64,000 bases of DNA from VAZQ01 sp963721005 (GCA_963721005.1 CAVRHR010000002.1:62001-126000), one strand, 5' to 3'; shown: positions 37,214-48,132, numbered from the stretch's first letter. Notes: generated by a model from the letters alone, not told the origin. A program made the numbers and translations.

Positions 37214-38491
37214 TCACCCCACCAGCGCCGCATAGGACAAAAACCCGACGCTCGCACCCGGCGCGATCTCTGTGGTGGCTTCGAGCAGTTCGACCAGGCC
37301 GTCGGTCTCGGTGAGCGAGGTGAGGACGCCGGCGCCCTCCTGGGTGTGCTTGACGGCCTCGATCATGCCGTCGCTTCCGCGCCGTAACGCCACCCGGACA
37401 TATTCGCGCCGTCCCTTCTTCTTTTTGTGCCCAAAGGTGGCGCGCACCGGCAGCGCGATCAGTGCGGTGGCCTCGGCGCCGGCCAGACGCGCCATCAAGC
37501 GGACGCACCACCCGCGCGAAGGTCACGAATGCGGCGACCGGATTGCCCGGCAGCCCCACGAAGGCGGCTCCGTTGCCGGGCCGGGAGCCCGGGATCACTC
37601 CCATGGCGACCGGGCGGCCGGGCTTGACGGCGACCCGCCAGAACACCAGGCGGCCGATCGCCTCGACGGCGCTGCGCACATGGTCGGCCTCGCCGGTCGA
37701 CACGCCGCCCGATGTGAGCACGAGGTCGTGCGCTGTCGCCGCGGCTGCAATCGCCGCTTCGAGCCGCTGCGGATCGTCCGGCACGATGCCCAGATCGGTC
37801 GATTGCGCTCCCAGGCCGGCGATCAGCCCGAGCAGCAGATAGCGATTGGCATCGAACAGCGCCGGCGCCCGGACGCGGCGCGCCGGGCTCGACGATCTCG
37901 TCGCCGGTCGAGAGCACCGCCACCCGGATGCGGCGGCGTACCGGCAATTGGGTGAGCCCAACCGCCGCCGCCAGCGCCACGTGCCGGGCGGAAAGCCGTC
38001 GGCCTGCCGGCAGCAGCACCGCGCCGGCCCGCACATCCTCGCCCAGCCAGCCGCCGGTTGGCACCGGCCTCCAATCCCGGCGGCACCAGCACGGCCTCGC
38101 CCTCGCGCCGCACGTCCTCCTGCATGAACACCGTGTCGGCGCCGGCCGGCATCGGGGCGCCGGTGAAGATGCGGATCGCGGCACCGGGCGCGAGCGCCTG
38201 CGCGGCCGCGCGGCCGGCCGTCACGCGCTCGGTGACCGCAAGCCTGGTCTCGGCGTCGCGTCCGAGATCGGCGGCCCGCACCGCGTAGCCGTCGACCGCC
38301 GAATTGTCGAACGGCGGCAGGCTGATCGGCGCCAGGACATCGCTCGCCATCACGCGCCCACAGGCAGCGGCGAGCCGCGCAGTCTCGGTCTCGGCAACCG
38401 GCATCACCCGCTCTTGCAAAATGCGCTCGACCTCGTCGATCGGCAGCAGCGGCCCCGAGAACGCGAAGCAGTCGTCGGTGAGCTGCGCCAT
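37214..38491 (-). pseudogene. moeA: Molybdopterin molybdenumtransferase MoeA (frameshifted)
   Basis: A MoeA of about 425 residues when repaired. It starts MAQLTDDCFAFSGPLLPIDE. Domains in order: LPPFDNSAVDGYAVRAAD, RIFTGAPMPAGADTVFMQED, VAVLSTGDEIVEPG, VLTSGGVSTGEADHV, FVGLPGNPVAAFVTF, and the C-terminal GVLTSLTETDGLVEL. The reading frame breaks at about 38055, 37885 and 37495. MoeA inserts molybdate into adenylated molybdopterin. The ATG overlaps the mobB stop (TGATG), so the pair is coupled. This is one of three moeA-like genes within 5 kb and looks like the housekeeping copy. Confidence 0.88.
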
Positions 38492-39018
38492 CAGGCGTCT
38501 CCGCGCGCTTCCAGTACGCGCTCGAGCGGCGCCGATTCCACCAGCAGCACGTCCGCAATGGTCTCGATATCGTCGAGCCCGATGACCGGCAGCCCGGTGT
38601 CGGGGAGCGGCAGGTCGGAGGCGATCGCGACGATCCAGGGATCGTTCGGATGGAGGAGCGGCTTGCCCACGCTGGCGCGATGCACCTCGAGCTTGGGATG
38701 CGGCTCCCGCTTGTAGCCCTCGACGATCACCAGATCGACCGGCGCCAGCCGGGCCAGCAAATCCTTGAGCGAAGGCTCGGGAGCGCCGCGCAATTCGTGC
38801 ATCAGCGCAAACCGTTTGGCCGAGCCGATCAGCACCTCGGTCGCACCCGCCATCCGGTGGGTGTGGGAATCCTTGCCGGGCTGGTCGATGTCGAACCCGT
38901 CATGGGCGTGCTTGACGGTCGAGACCGTGCGTCCCCGCGCCACCAGGCGGGGAATCACTTTGGCAAGCAGCGTAGTCTTGCCGGAGCCTTGCCAGCCGGC
39001 CAGTCCGATGATGCGCAT
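38491..39018 (-). CDS. mobB: Molybdopterin-guanine dinucleotide biosynthesis adaptor MobB
   Basis: 175 residues. Walker A is GWQGSGKTTLL near residues 8-18, followed by TVKHAHDGFDIDQPGKDSH, a MobB signature. MHELRGAPEPSLKDLLARL and VDLVIVEGYKREPHPKLEV complete the family pattern. MobB binds GTP and assists MobA in making the guanylated cofactor. The stop shares a base with the moeA start. Complete and intact. Confidence 0.95.
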   Translation of the reverse strand: MRIIGLAGWQGSGKTTLLAKVIPRLVARGRTVSTVKHAHDGFDIDQPGKDSHTHRMAGATEVLIGSAKRFALMHELRGAPEPSLKDLLARLAPVDLVIVEGYKREPHPKLEVHRASVGKPLLHPNDPWIVAIASDLPLPDTGLPVIGLDDIETIADVLLVESAPLERVLEARGDA

Positions 39019-39043
39019 GGGGTATTATAGCAGCACCATGGCC

Positions 39044-39138
39044 TGTCGTGCCCGCGCAGGCGGGCACCCAGTAGACGCAGGCCCCGAGTTCGATCGAGAA
39101 TCCGGGGTTTATTGGGTCGTCCGCATTCGCGGACGATG
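39044..39138. repeat. Dispersed inverted repeat
   Basis: TGTCGTGCCCGCGCAGGCGGGCACCCA at the left faces ATTGGGTCGTCCGCATTCGCGGACGATGACA at the right. Related in design to the GTCGTCCC-type repeats at 36351 and 57176. Lies between mobB and the MoeA/PBP-like gene. Confidence 0.55.
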
Positions 39139-39148
39139 ACACCGGTTG

Positions 39149-41154
39149 TTACGGGCGCTCCGCAGGCCGCATGCCCAGCGCCGCGATGCGCGCCCGCACC
39201 CCGGGGTCGCGCAGCGCCGCCAGAAAGGCGCGAAGGGCCGGGCGATCGGCACGCCGCTCGACCATGAGGAAATCATAGTCCTCCGGCATGAGCGGCAGAA
39301 AATCGAGCCCATAGAGCGCCGCCACCGTCTCGATCGCGACGCCCCAATCGGCGCGCTGCTGCGCCACCGCGGCCGCGACCGCATTGTGGGAGCGCGGCTG
39401 GTTGCTGTAGCCGGGCGGATGCGCGTCCTGCAGCAACTGGTCGATCAGGATGCGGGTGCCGGCACCGGCATTGCGGTTGACCATGAGGCAAGCCGGATCG
39501 GCGAGCGCCGCCTGGATGGCCTGCGTCGGCGTGCGGCCTTCGAAGCGCGCGTCGCCGTGGCGATACACGAAACCCTGCATGCGCTGCCAGCCCTTGACCA
39601 AGACGAGACCGGGCCGCAGCAGATGGGTATTGTAGGCGGTGCCGGTCGAATCGAGCAGATGCACCGGCGCCAGATCGCATTCGCCGCGCTGCGCCGCCGC
39701 CACGCCCCCCATGCTGCCGACCGCCAGCGTGCGAGCGCCGATCCCCTGCTCGGCGAGCGCGCCCAGCACCACGTCGAGCGCCACGCAATGGCTGCCCATG
39801 ATGACCAGGTCGGGCATCTCGGCCGCCTGGCCGATGAGCGTCACGCGGGCATTGCTACCGGCATCGAGCGCGGAGGCGAGCGCATCGATCTCGAGAAATC
39901 CGTCGGCCTGCGAGAAGCTGGTGACCGCGCCCGAGCCCTTAGGGATAGGAAATGCAATCGGGCCGCGCTCGCCCGCGACCAGCGCCACCAGCACGAACTC
40001 CTTGCGGCCGAGCTCGGAGGCGATGCGCACCGGCACCTGCGCCTCGACGGTGCGGGCCGCTTCCGCCGGCAGCCCGGCCAGCGCCCGGATGACCGGGGCC
40101 ACGAAAGTGTGGAAGGTGAAGATCGCCGAGGTCGGAAAGCCCGGCAGCACCACCAGCGGCTTGCCGTCCGCCACCGCGAGGCACAACGGCTTGCCGGGCT
40201 TGAGCGCCACCCCGTGCACCAGGATGCCGGGCGCGCCCAGCCGCGACACCACCCGGTGGGAGAGATCGCCGGCGCCCTTCGAGGTGCCGCCCGACAGCAG
40301 CACCAGATCGCAGCACGCCAGCGCATTCCTGATGGCGCGCTCGAGCGCGGCCTCGTCGTCCGCGACCGCGCCGAGCCTGATCGGCTCGCCGCCGGCTTCA
40401 GGACGGCCGCCGCGATGATGGCGCCGTTGCTGTCGTAGACCTCCGCCGGCCTGAGCGGATCGCCCGGCGCCACCAGCTCGTCGCCGGTCGAGAGCACCGC
40501 GACATTCGGCTTGCGCACCACCTCGACCGCCGCGATGCCGCAGGCCGCCAGCATGCCGATCTCGCGCGAGCCCATGCGCGTGCCCCGCCGCAGCACGACC
40601 TCGCCGCGGGCGATGTCGGAGCCCGCATAGGAGACGAACTGTCCGGGCGCCGCGGCGCGGCGCAGGTCGATCGCCGGCGCTGTGGCATCAGCCAGGTCGG
40701 CATCGCCCGCCAGATCGCCATCGCCGACCAGATCAGTGTGCTCCACCATCGCCACCGCATCGGCGCCGCGCGGCATGACCCCGCCGGTCGCGATGGTGGT
40801 GGCAGAACCCGGCGTCACCTCCAACGCGGGGGCGTGGCCGCAGACGATCACCTCGGCATTGAGACGCAGGCGTACCGGCACCGCGTCGCTGGCGCCCGCG
40901 GTGTCGGCGGCCCGCAACGCAAAGCCGTCCACATTGGAGCGGTCGAACGGCGGCACGTCGATCGGCGCCGCCACGTCATGGGCGAGCACGCGGGCGAGCG
41001 CCGCCGCGAGCATGACCGTCTCGGCCGGCAGCGGCGCGAGCTCGACATGGCGCGCGAAACGCGCGGCGGCCTCCTCGGCCGAGACTACCTCGAGGAATTG
41101 CTCCTGCCGGGCGGCACGGCGGATGGCGGCGAGCAGATGCGGGCCTGCCCCCAC
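39149..41154 (-). pseudogene. MoeA-like protein with C-terminal PBP-like (COG1910) domain (frameshifted)
   Basis: About 668 residues when one break near 40400 is repaired. The MoeA half shows PPFDRSNVDGFALRAADT, GGVMPRGADAVAMVEHTD, VAVLSTGDELVAPGDPLR, VLLSGGTSKGAGDLSHRVV and LVVLPGFPTSAIFTFH. The C-terminal third (MPDLVIMGSHCVALDVVLG, GVAAAQRGECDLAPVHLLD, CLMVNRNAGAGTRILIDQLL, WGVAIETVAALYGLDFLPL) is a periplasmic-binding-protein-like domain without signal, as in COG1910 fusions. These are thought to sense or bind molybdate or tungstate; the exact role is not established. It is convergent with no gene and follows the third moeA copy. Confidence 0.85.
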
Positions 41155-41211
41155 CCCAACCTTTCCCCGCTCGCGGGGGAAGCAGAGGAAGGAGGCTTGT
41201 CGGGCGATCGA

Positions 41212-42344
41212 TCATGGCCAGGGTCTTACCATGACCGGGGTTCCGGCCGGATGACCTTCACGATCGGCCGCCACCAGGATCCAGCCATCAGCCTGGGCGA
41301 TCGTCTGCAGCGGCAGGTAGCCTGAGCCAAGGGGATCGGCTTGCCCGTCGCGCAAGCGCACCGGGATGAGCTCGGCGAGCCCCAGATTCGAGGCGACCTT
41401 GCGGCTGAGCCGGACCGTCAGCGCGGGCGGCGACTCGCGGCGGCCCGCAAGGCACGCCAGCATGTGCTCACCGAGCAGCAACCAGACCGAGAGCGCGCCA
41501 TCGATGCGGCCTGGCAGCAGCAGGACCGGCCGTGCGCCCACCTGCCAAACGCCGCCGTGGTACCTGGCGAGAGCGCGATCCCGTGCGCCTCCACCCGGCC
41601 CAGGCGGGCCAGCGTGGCGACGCTGGCATCGTGCAGGCCGCAGCCGGTGCCGCCGATCGCGATGACCGCGTCGGCGTCCTCGGCCTGCAGCGCATTCGCG
41701 AGTAGCTGCCCGTCATCGCCGCCCGGATGGTCGAGCGCGATGCCGCCCGCGGCCACGATGGCGCGTACCAATAAGACCGCCGCCGCATCGATGATCGGAT
41801 CGCCGGACCGGGTCCGCACCACGCAGCAGACGCGGCTCGCGAATCCGGATGCGCGCAACTTGCGCCGCGGCAAGCGCGCCAGCCGTCGACCACGTTCAGG
41901 CTCTGGCCCCCACGCCCGAGCGCCGTTGCGCCATCCGCATCGGCGCCCGCCGGCAGCACGCCCTCGCCTGCCGTGACGGCCGCGACCGCCTCGGCACGGC
42001 CGTCGCGGACCACGAGGGTGTCGATCTCGGCGACCGCATCGGTTCCCTCCGGCAGCGCCGCCCCGGCATCGATGCGGGTTGCAGCCGGCAGCGGGGCCGG
42101 CGCATAGGGACTGGCGTCCTGGGTGAGGCGGGAATTCACCGCCCAGCCATCACGCAGCGCTACAGCAATCGCGGGGCCGCGCCGCGACCACCACGTCGCC
42201 CGCCAGCACGCGGCCGACCGCCTCCGCGAGCGCGACCTCGCGCGGCGCGACCGGTCCCACCAGCGCATCGATGCGGGCGAGAACGTCGTCGAGCGGCGTC
42301 AGCCGGGCGATCCGCTGCGGTGGCTTTCGCATCTGCGCGTCCAT
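41212..42344 (-). pseudogene. Third MoeA-like molybdopterin-binding protein (frameshifted)
   Basis: A divergent MoeA-like chain of about 378 residues. It starts MDAQMRKPPQRIARLTPLDD. Then come VALRDGWAVNSRLTQDASPY (replacing the usual DGYA motif region), AALPEGTDAVAEIDTLVV, ADAVIAIGGTGCGLHDASV and RPVLLLPGRIDGALSVWLLL. It ends with a MoeA C-terminal domain, DGQADPLGSGYLPLQTIAQA. Frame breaks lie near 42180, 41880 and 41540. The SGGxSxG loop of true MoeA is IGGTGCG here, so catalysis may differ. It lies 58 nt upstream of the MoeA/PBP-like gene in the same direction. Confidence 0.78.
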
Positions 42345-42406
42345 CGTGTGATGCTGGCCAATATCCGCAATGTCATGTATGCACGGCGCTCTTTCGACAA
42401 GGGCAA

Positions 42407-42629
42407 ATGACCGAAAAAATCCTCAACCTGCGTGGCCTCAAATGCCCGCTGCCGACCCTGCGGGTGCGCAAGGCGCTGACCGGCCTTGAGTCAGGCGATT
42501 CCTGGTCGCCGAATGCACCGATCCGCTCACCGAGATCGACATCCCCAACCTGATCAATCAGACCGGCGACGAGCTGACGGAGACGTCACGCGCCGACCAG
42601 GTGATCAGTTCCGGATTCGCAAGCGGTAG
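42407..42629 (+). pseudogene. tusA: Sulfur carrier protein TusA (two homopolymer breaks)
   Basis: A 74-residue TusA when repaired. It starts MTEKILNLRGLKCPLPTLRV, with the CPxP motif whose cysteine carries sulfur. The frame then breaks. Adding one T to GATTCC near 42499 restores DFLVAECTDPLTEIDIPNLI, and adding one T to AGTTCC near 42610 restores VISFRIRKR and the stop at 42627-42629. Both losses are TTT to TT. TusA relays sulfur from cysteine desulfurases, among others to FdhD, which fits the locus. It is divergent from the moeA-like genes. Confidence 0.88.
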
Positions 42630-42675
42630 GCTGCAACGCGACTTGATCGCTCGAAGCGCGCCGCAACCCTCGGCG

Positions 42676-42765
42676 TCATGGCCGGACTTGTTCCGGCCAC
42701 CCACGCCTTCCTTGGTTTCGCCGCCAGCAAGACGTGGGTGCCCGCGACAAGCGCGGGCATGACTC
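42676..42765. repeat. Dispersed inverted repeat
   Basis: GGCCGGACTTGTTCCGGCCACCCACG at the left faces GACGTGGGTGCCCGCGACAAGCGCGGGCAT at the right. It fills most of the spacer between tusA and the Bug receptor. Confidence 0.5.
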
Positions 42766-42808
42766 GCAGTGACGTGCCGACTCGAAGCCCCCCGCGCGGC
42801 CGTCCTCC

Positions 42809-43787
42809 TCACTTCTCCACCAACCCGGCCCGCTCGATCACCGGCCTCCAACGCACCGTCTCGGTCTCGATCAGCTGCAGGAATTCCTTCGGCGTCAGCG
42901 CTTGCGTCACCATGCCTTCCTGGCGCATGCGCTGCTCGATCTCGGGCCGACCCATGGTCTTGACGATCTCGCGGTTGACCTTTTGCACGATGTCGTCCGG
43001 CAGCCCGGCCGGGCCGGAGAGCGAGAACCAGGTGGTGCTCACCAGCTCCGGAAAACCTTGCTCCTTGAAGGTCGGCAGGTCGGGAAAATCCGGCAGCCGC
43101 CGGTCGGCGGTCTGCGCGACCGCGGTCAAGGTGCCGGCCTGGAGTCTGCCCGAACGTCGAGGTCAGGGTCTGGGACGCGAACGCGATGTGGCCGCCGACC
43201 AGATCCAGGAGCCCCTGCGAGGCGCCCTTGTAGGGCACATGCTCGATCGCGATGCCGGCCTGCTGGGCAAAGGATTCGGCGAACAGCTGTCCCATGCTGC
43301 CGACGCCCGAGGACGAATAGGGCAGCGGCTTGCCGCCCTTCCGGGCCGACGCGATGAATTGCGTCGAGCGTCTTGATGCCGCTGGCCGGATTGACCGACA
43401 GCACGATCGGCGAGCCCGCGATATAGGCGATGTTGGTGAGATCGCGCAGCGGCGCATAGCCGAGCCGCGGATTGCTGATCGGTGCCAGCACCAGGATCGA
43501 CACATTGGTGATGACGAAATTGTAGCCGTCCGGCGGCGTCGTCGGCGACCGACTGCACCCCGATGGCGCCGCCGGCGCCGGCGCGCGTCTCCACGATGAA
43601 GGGCTGGCCGAAGGCGCGCCGAGAGCCCGTCCGCGACCGTGCGGGCGAGCAGATCGGCGGCACCGCCCGCCGCGAACGTGTTGACGATGCGCACCGGCCG
43701 GGTCGGCCAGCTCTGCGTCTGGGCCGGCGCGGCCGCCGGGAGGCACGCCGCCGCAAGCGCAAGGAGCAGAGCACAACCGCGTTTCAT
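42809..43787 (-). pseudogene. Bug/TctC-family receptor (frameshifted)
   Basis: A classic Bug receptor in five pieces. It has the signal MKRGCALLLALAAACLPAAA (end APAQTQ), then WPTRPVRIVNTFAAGGAAD, FGQPFIVETRAGAGGAIG, PPDGYNFVITNVSILVL, LPYSSSGVGSMGQLFAESFA, HVPYKGASQGLLDLVGGHIA, DFPDLPTFKEQGFPELVS and the C-terminal RWRPVIERAGLVEK. Breaks lie near 43615, 43545, 43365 and 43145. The family binds carboxylates and other small organic acids in the periplasm. No TctAB transporter genes are nearby. It is the first of three receptor genes in a row on this strand. Confidence 0.82.
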
Positions 43788-43799
43788 CGGCAGCCTCGC

Positions 43800-44881
43800 T
43801 CATTTCTTCCCGTTCTTGACGTAACCGGCGATGAACGCCCGCATCTGCGGCGTGATCGACAAAGCGCGGCGCACCTGGGCGTTGGTATTGGGGCCGGCCA
43901 CCCATTCGGGCGCGAAGCCGAGCGTCTTGTTCGCCTCCTCCGCATAGCTCTTGTCGTTGTTGAGCTCCTCGATGGCGTCGCGCAGCGCCGCGATGGCGGC
44001 CGGCGGCGAGTTGGGCGGCAGCACGATGGTGCGCTGCATCGCGCTGTTGATGCTCAGGATGGTGAGATAGGCGTCCCACAGCTGGCCGGACGGCAGGCTG
44101 CCCTTGATCTTGCGATAGAGCTCCTGGAACGGCAGCATCGGCAGGCCTTCCACCTGCTTGGAGACCTAAGGCTCTCGCCGTTCCATTCCGGGTCGAAGAA
44201 GATCGGGATGACGGTGCCGTCCCGGACCAGGCCCGCGATCACGGCCCGATAGCTCGGCGGCGATTCGGAGAAGAAGCTGATCTCGTTGCGCAGCAGCGCG
44301 AGCCGAGCCGCCTGGCTGCCCGGGAACGGCGTCACGTAGCGGTACGGCACGCCCAGCATGTCGAGCGCGAGCCGGATCAGCAAATCCTTGGCGTTCTCGG
44401 CACCCAGCCCGCCCGCCACCAGCTCGCGCGCCTTGGCGATGTCGGTCGCATCCTTGAGCCCGGGCGCCACATCGGCACGCGCATAGTAGACGGTGCTGCC
44501 GGGCTGATAGGCCAGAAAGTCGTAGGTCTTGAAATCGGTGCGGAAGCGCTCCGGGTCGTTGGCATAGCGCCAGGCGGTGCCGGTGAAATAGCCCACTATG
44601 GTGCCGTCCTTGGGCGCCACCTCGCCCAGGTAGCCAGCCCCGATCATGCCGCCGGCGCCGTCCATGTTCTGCACGATCACGGACGGTCGGCTCTCGATGT
44701 GATCGGCCAGATGCTTGGCGAACAGCCGCCCCTCGATATCGGTCGGCCCGCCGGCCGTGAAGTTGATGAGCACCGTCAGCCGCTTGCCCTTGTAATAGGG
44801 ATTGTCGGCCGCGGCCGGCGAGGCTGGCCCGCACAGCGCCACGAGGACGACCAACAAGTTGCGCAGACGGTATGCCGGCAT
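43800..44881 (-). pseudogene. Bug-like periplasmic receptor, paralog A (frameshifted)
   Basis: About 361 residues. The signal MPAYRLRNLLVVLVALCG ends at PAAADN. Next come YYKGKRLTVLINFTAGGPTD, VIVQNMDGAGGMIGAGYLG, APKDGTIVGYFTG, LALDMLGVPYRYVTPFPGS and FFSESPPSYRAVIAGLVRDG. A break near 44165 (AGGTCTCC should be AGGGTCTCC) separates GESL from KQVEGLPMLPFQELYRKI and the end AGYVKNGKK. It is a distant Bug/TctC relative, in which KGKxxxxxVxFxAGGPTD replaces the usual GGxxD region. It is adjacent to a close paralog at 44896; ligand unknown. Confidence 0.75.
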
Positions 44882-44895
44882 GGCGGCTGCCCCGA

Positions 44896-45995
44896 TCATT
44901 TCTTGGCGTTCTTGATGGAGTCGAGGACGAAGCTGCGGATCTCCGGCGAGACCGCGAGCGCGGTGCGCACCTGCCGGTTGGTTTGCGGCCCGGCCTCGTA
45001 ATTGGGCACATAGCCGAGCGCCGTCATGGCCTCCTGCGCGAACGCCGGGTCGTCGTTGAGCCGCAGCACCGCGGCCCGCAGCGCCTCGACCGCCGCCTGC
45101 GGCGATCCGGGCGGCAGCACCACCAGGCGCTGCATGGCGGCGTTGATGGCGAGGCTCGAGAGATAGACGTCCCACAATTTCCCGGACGGCTCGCTGCCCT
45201 TGATCTTCCGGTAGAGCTCCTGGAACGGCAGGATCGACGAGTCCCTCGATCTGCTTGGGCACGCTGATGCTCTCGCCGTTCCAGCCCGGATCGTAATAGA
45301 GCGGGATCACCTGCCCGTTCTTGACCAGGCTGGGCTCGACCACGCTGCGATAGCCGGGCGGCGATTCGGCGAAGAAATTGATCTCGTTCTGCTGCAGCGC
45401 CAGTCGCGCATTCTGGTTGCTGCGATAGCCGGTGACGTATTTGAACGGGACGCCTAGCATATCGAGGGTGAGGCGGATCAGCAGATCCTTGGAGCTGTCC
45501 GCCGACAGCCCGCCGGTGACCAGGCCCTGCGCCTTGACGATGTCGGTCGCTTCCTTCATGCCGGGCGCCACGTCGGTGCGCACGTAGTAGACCGTGGTGC
45601 CGGGCTGATAGGCGACGAACTCGTAGGTGCGGAAATCGACGCGGTGCTTGTTGGGCTCGGTGGCATAGAGCCAGGCAGCGCCGGTGAAATAGCCCACCAT
45701 GGTGCCGTCCTTGGGGGCGATCTCGCCCAGATAGCTGTTGCCCACCAGCCCGCCGGCTCCGTCCATGTTCTGCACGATGGTGGCGGGCTGGCCGTCGATA
45801 TGCTTGGCGATATGCTTGGCGAACAGCCGCCCCTCGATATCGGTCGGTCCGCCGGCCGCGAAATTGACCAGCACCGTAAGCCGCTTGCCCTTGTAGTAGA
45901 GCGGGTCGTCGCGCCGCGGCGCCCGGCGCCACGGCCGCGATCGCGGCGAGCGCCGACAGCGCGGCACCGGCGGCTCGCGCGCGGATCGACGGCAT
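44896..45995 (-). pseudogene. Bug-like periplasmic receptor, paralog B (frameshifted)
   Basis: A tandem paralog of 43800-44881. The signal MPSIRARAAGAALSALAAIA is joined, after a break near 45918, to DPLYYKGKRLTVLVNFAAGG. IVQNMDGAGGLVGNSYLGEI, GTMVGYFTGAAWLYATEP and FFAESPPGYRSVVEPSLVKN follow. A second break near 45240 precedes SILPFQELYRKIKGSEPSG, and it ends DSIKNAKK. Gene order and similarity show a local duplication. Both copies stay close over the whole length, so both were probably under selection. Confidence 0.75.
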
Positions 45996-46078
45996 CGGCC
46001 CTTCCTCCGGTTGATGTTCGGGCCAGCCGACCATACAGGCCCGGGCTTTGCATGCCCAGGGCTTGGCCCTCCCCGACA

Positions 46079-46120
46079 CCCTGCGACAGGGCGTCTCGTG
46101 CCCTGCGACAGGGCGTCTCG
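46079..46120. repeat. Short tandem repeat
   Basis: Two copies of CCCTGCGACAGGGCGTCTCG, at 46079-46098 and 46101-46120. Each contains the inner palindrome CCCTGCGACAGGG. Lies between receptor paralog B and the hydrolase gene. Confidence 0.7.
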
Positions 46121-46240
46121 GCTTCGCCTTGTTGATCCGGTCTTGATCGACCTCGACCCCAATTCCGGGTTATCGGTAGCGCGTCACCTCGGCGCCTCGG
46201 GGGCGAGCAGACCGGCAGCGACGAGGCAGCGGAGCGGATC

Positions 46241-47065
46241 ATGGCAGATCACCGCCGATCAGGTCGGCATCTCCACCGAGAACGTCACCTGCCCCAACGG
46301 CATGCCGGCATTCCTGGCCTATCCGGCCGGCGCCGCCCAGCTGCCGGCCATCATCCTGATGCACGAGCGCTACGGCCTGGTGAAGCACACCATGGACCAG
46401 GCGATCCGCTGCGCCCGCGACGGCTTCGCGGTGCTGGCGCCCAATTTCTTCTTCGAGCATCCGGATCAGCGCAAGCTCAACGCCGGCGATTCGCGCTACG
46501 ACCTCACCGACCCGCAATCGGTCGCTTATCTCAAGGCCGCGATCGCGACCTTGAAGAAATGCCGCGCCGCCGACGTCAAGCGGCTCGCGGTCGCTGGCTA
46601 TTGCCAGACCGGACGGCATCCGCTGGTGCTGGCCGCGGAGGTGCCGATCAGCGCCGCGGTGGTGTGGTACGGGGCCGCCTCCAAGCGCGAATGGGAGGTG
46701 AACGACATGCCAGCCGAAGCCGCTGGACGAGCTGATCGCCGCCATCAATTGCCCGGTGTTCGGCGCGTTCGGCGAGGCCGATCACATCATCTCGCTCGCC
46801 GACGTGCAGCGCTTGCGCAACAGCCTGGAGAGCGCACCGCAAGAGCTACGACATCCACGTCTACGAGGGCGCCCCCCATGGCTGGCTCAACGACACCATG
46901 CCGGGCCGCTACCGCAAGGCCGAAGCGCAAGCCGGCTGGGCAGCGCAGCAACGCTTCCTGACCGACGTGTTCGCCGGCGGCTATGCCACCAGGACGGTGC
47001 GCTGGAGTTTCGCCTGCGAAAGCGGTCACGACTACGACTTCTCCAAGAACGTCCGCCTGGAGTAG
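46241..47065 (+). pseudogene. Dienelactone hydrolase family protein (frameshifted)
   Basis: An alpha/beta hydrolase of the DLH family (PF01738). ATG 46241 reads out of frame, and one base change near 46246 joins it to ITADQVGISTENVTCPNGMP. Catalytic parts are clear: ILMHERYGLVKHTMD (Glu loop), AVAGYCQTGRHPLVLA (Cys nucleophile), FGAFGEADHIISLADV (Asp) and YEGAPHGWLNDTMPG (His). Further breaks lie near 46715 and 46843. It ends HDYDFSKNVRLE at 47065. These enzymes open lactone rings in the degradation of aromatic compounds or act as general esterases. It lies 22 nt before a Bug receptor in the same direction and may be co-transcribed. Confidence 0.8.
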
Positions 47066-47087
47066 ATTTGGCGGCGGGAGCGCAACC

Positions 47088-48132
47088 ATGTCGCCGACGA
47101 CAACAAGCCGCGCCGCGCTGGCCGCGCTGCTGCTCGCGGGCCTTTGCGGCTCGGCCATGCCGCCCGCGCGGGCCGACGGGATCGCCGACTTCTACAAGGG
47201 CAAGACCGTCTCGCTGGTGGTGGGCTCCTCGACCGGCGGCGGCTACGACACCATGACGCGCGCCGTCGCGCGCTTCATCGGCCGGCACATACCGGGCAAT
47301 CCGACCGTGGTGGTGCGCAACATGCCGGGTGCCGGCGGCATCACCGCCATGAACTACATCTACAACGCGGCCGAGCGCGACGGCACCGTGCTGGCGCTGG
47401 TGCAGAACAACACGCCGCTCGAGCCGCTGTTCGGCACCAAGCAGGCGCGCTACGACGCCACCAAGGCTCAATTGGCTCGGCACCCCGAGCTTCGAGGTCG
47501 CCATGGTGCTGCTGTGGCACACGGTGCCGGTGAACTCGGTCGCGGAGCTCAAGAGCCGGGAGACCCAGATGGGCGCGTCCGGCGCCAACTCGACGCCCGC
47601 CTTCTACGCGCGGCTGCTCAACGCGACGCTCGGCACCAGGATGAAGCTGGTCAACGGCTATCCGGGCCAGAACGATGCCTTGCTCGCCATGGAGCGCGGC
47701 GAGCTCGACGGCTATCCGAGCGTGTTCCAGAGCGCGCTGACCTCGACCCGTCCGACCTGGCTCGCCGACAAGCTCGCCAAGGCCATCGTGCAATACGGGC
47801 CCGAGCGGCTGACGGAGCTCGGCAACGTTCCGTTCGCGCCCGACCTGCTCGGCAACGAGGACGACAAGCTGTTGATGCAGGTCGGGTTCGCCCCGCTGGC
47901 GCTCGGCCGGCCGCTGGTGATGCCGCCCGACGTGCCGCCCGAGCGGGTCGCCGCCATGCGCAGCGCGCTGGCCGAGACGTTCGCGGATCCGGAGTTCCTG
48001 GCCGAGGGCGAGCGCATGGGGCTCGGCGTCAATGCGCCGCGCACCGGCGCGCAGCTCCAGGACGTGATCGCGCGCGCCTACCGGAGCCCGCCGCGCATCA
48101 TCGAGCGGCTGCAGAAGCTGAACAATCCGTGA
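47088..48132 (+). pseudogene. Bug-like receptor (frameshifted)
   Basis: About 348 residues. The signal MSPTTTSRAALAALLLAG ends at PARADG. The mature part IADFYKGKTVSLVVGSSTGG, RHIPGNPTVVVRNMPGAGG, AAERDGTVLALVQNNTPLE follows. A break near 47467 (AAGGCTC, one G too many) leads to FEVAMVLLWHTVPVNSVAEL, GASGANSTPAFYARLLNATL, VNGYPGQNDALLAMERGELD and the end RIIERLQKLNNP. A Bug/TctC relative that often travels with degradation genes; ligand unknown. It is linked to the dienelactone hydrolase. Confidence 0.8.

Noticed and set aside
39146..40438. 430-codon plus-strand frame opposite the MoeA/PBP-like gene
   Set aside because: His/Arg-rich shadow composition; the minus strand carries the MoeA motifs.
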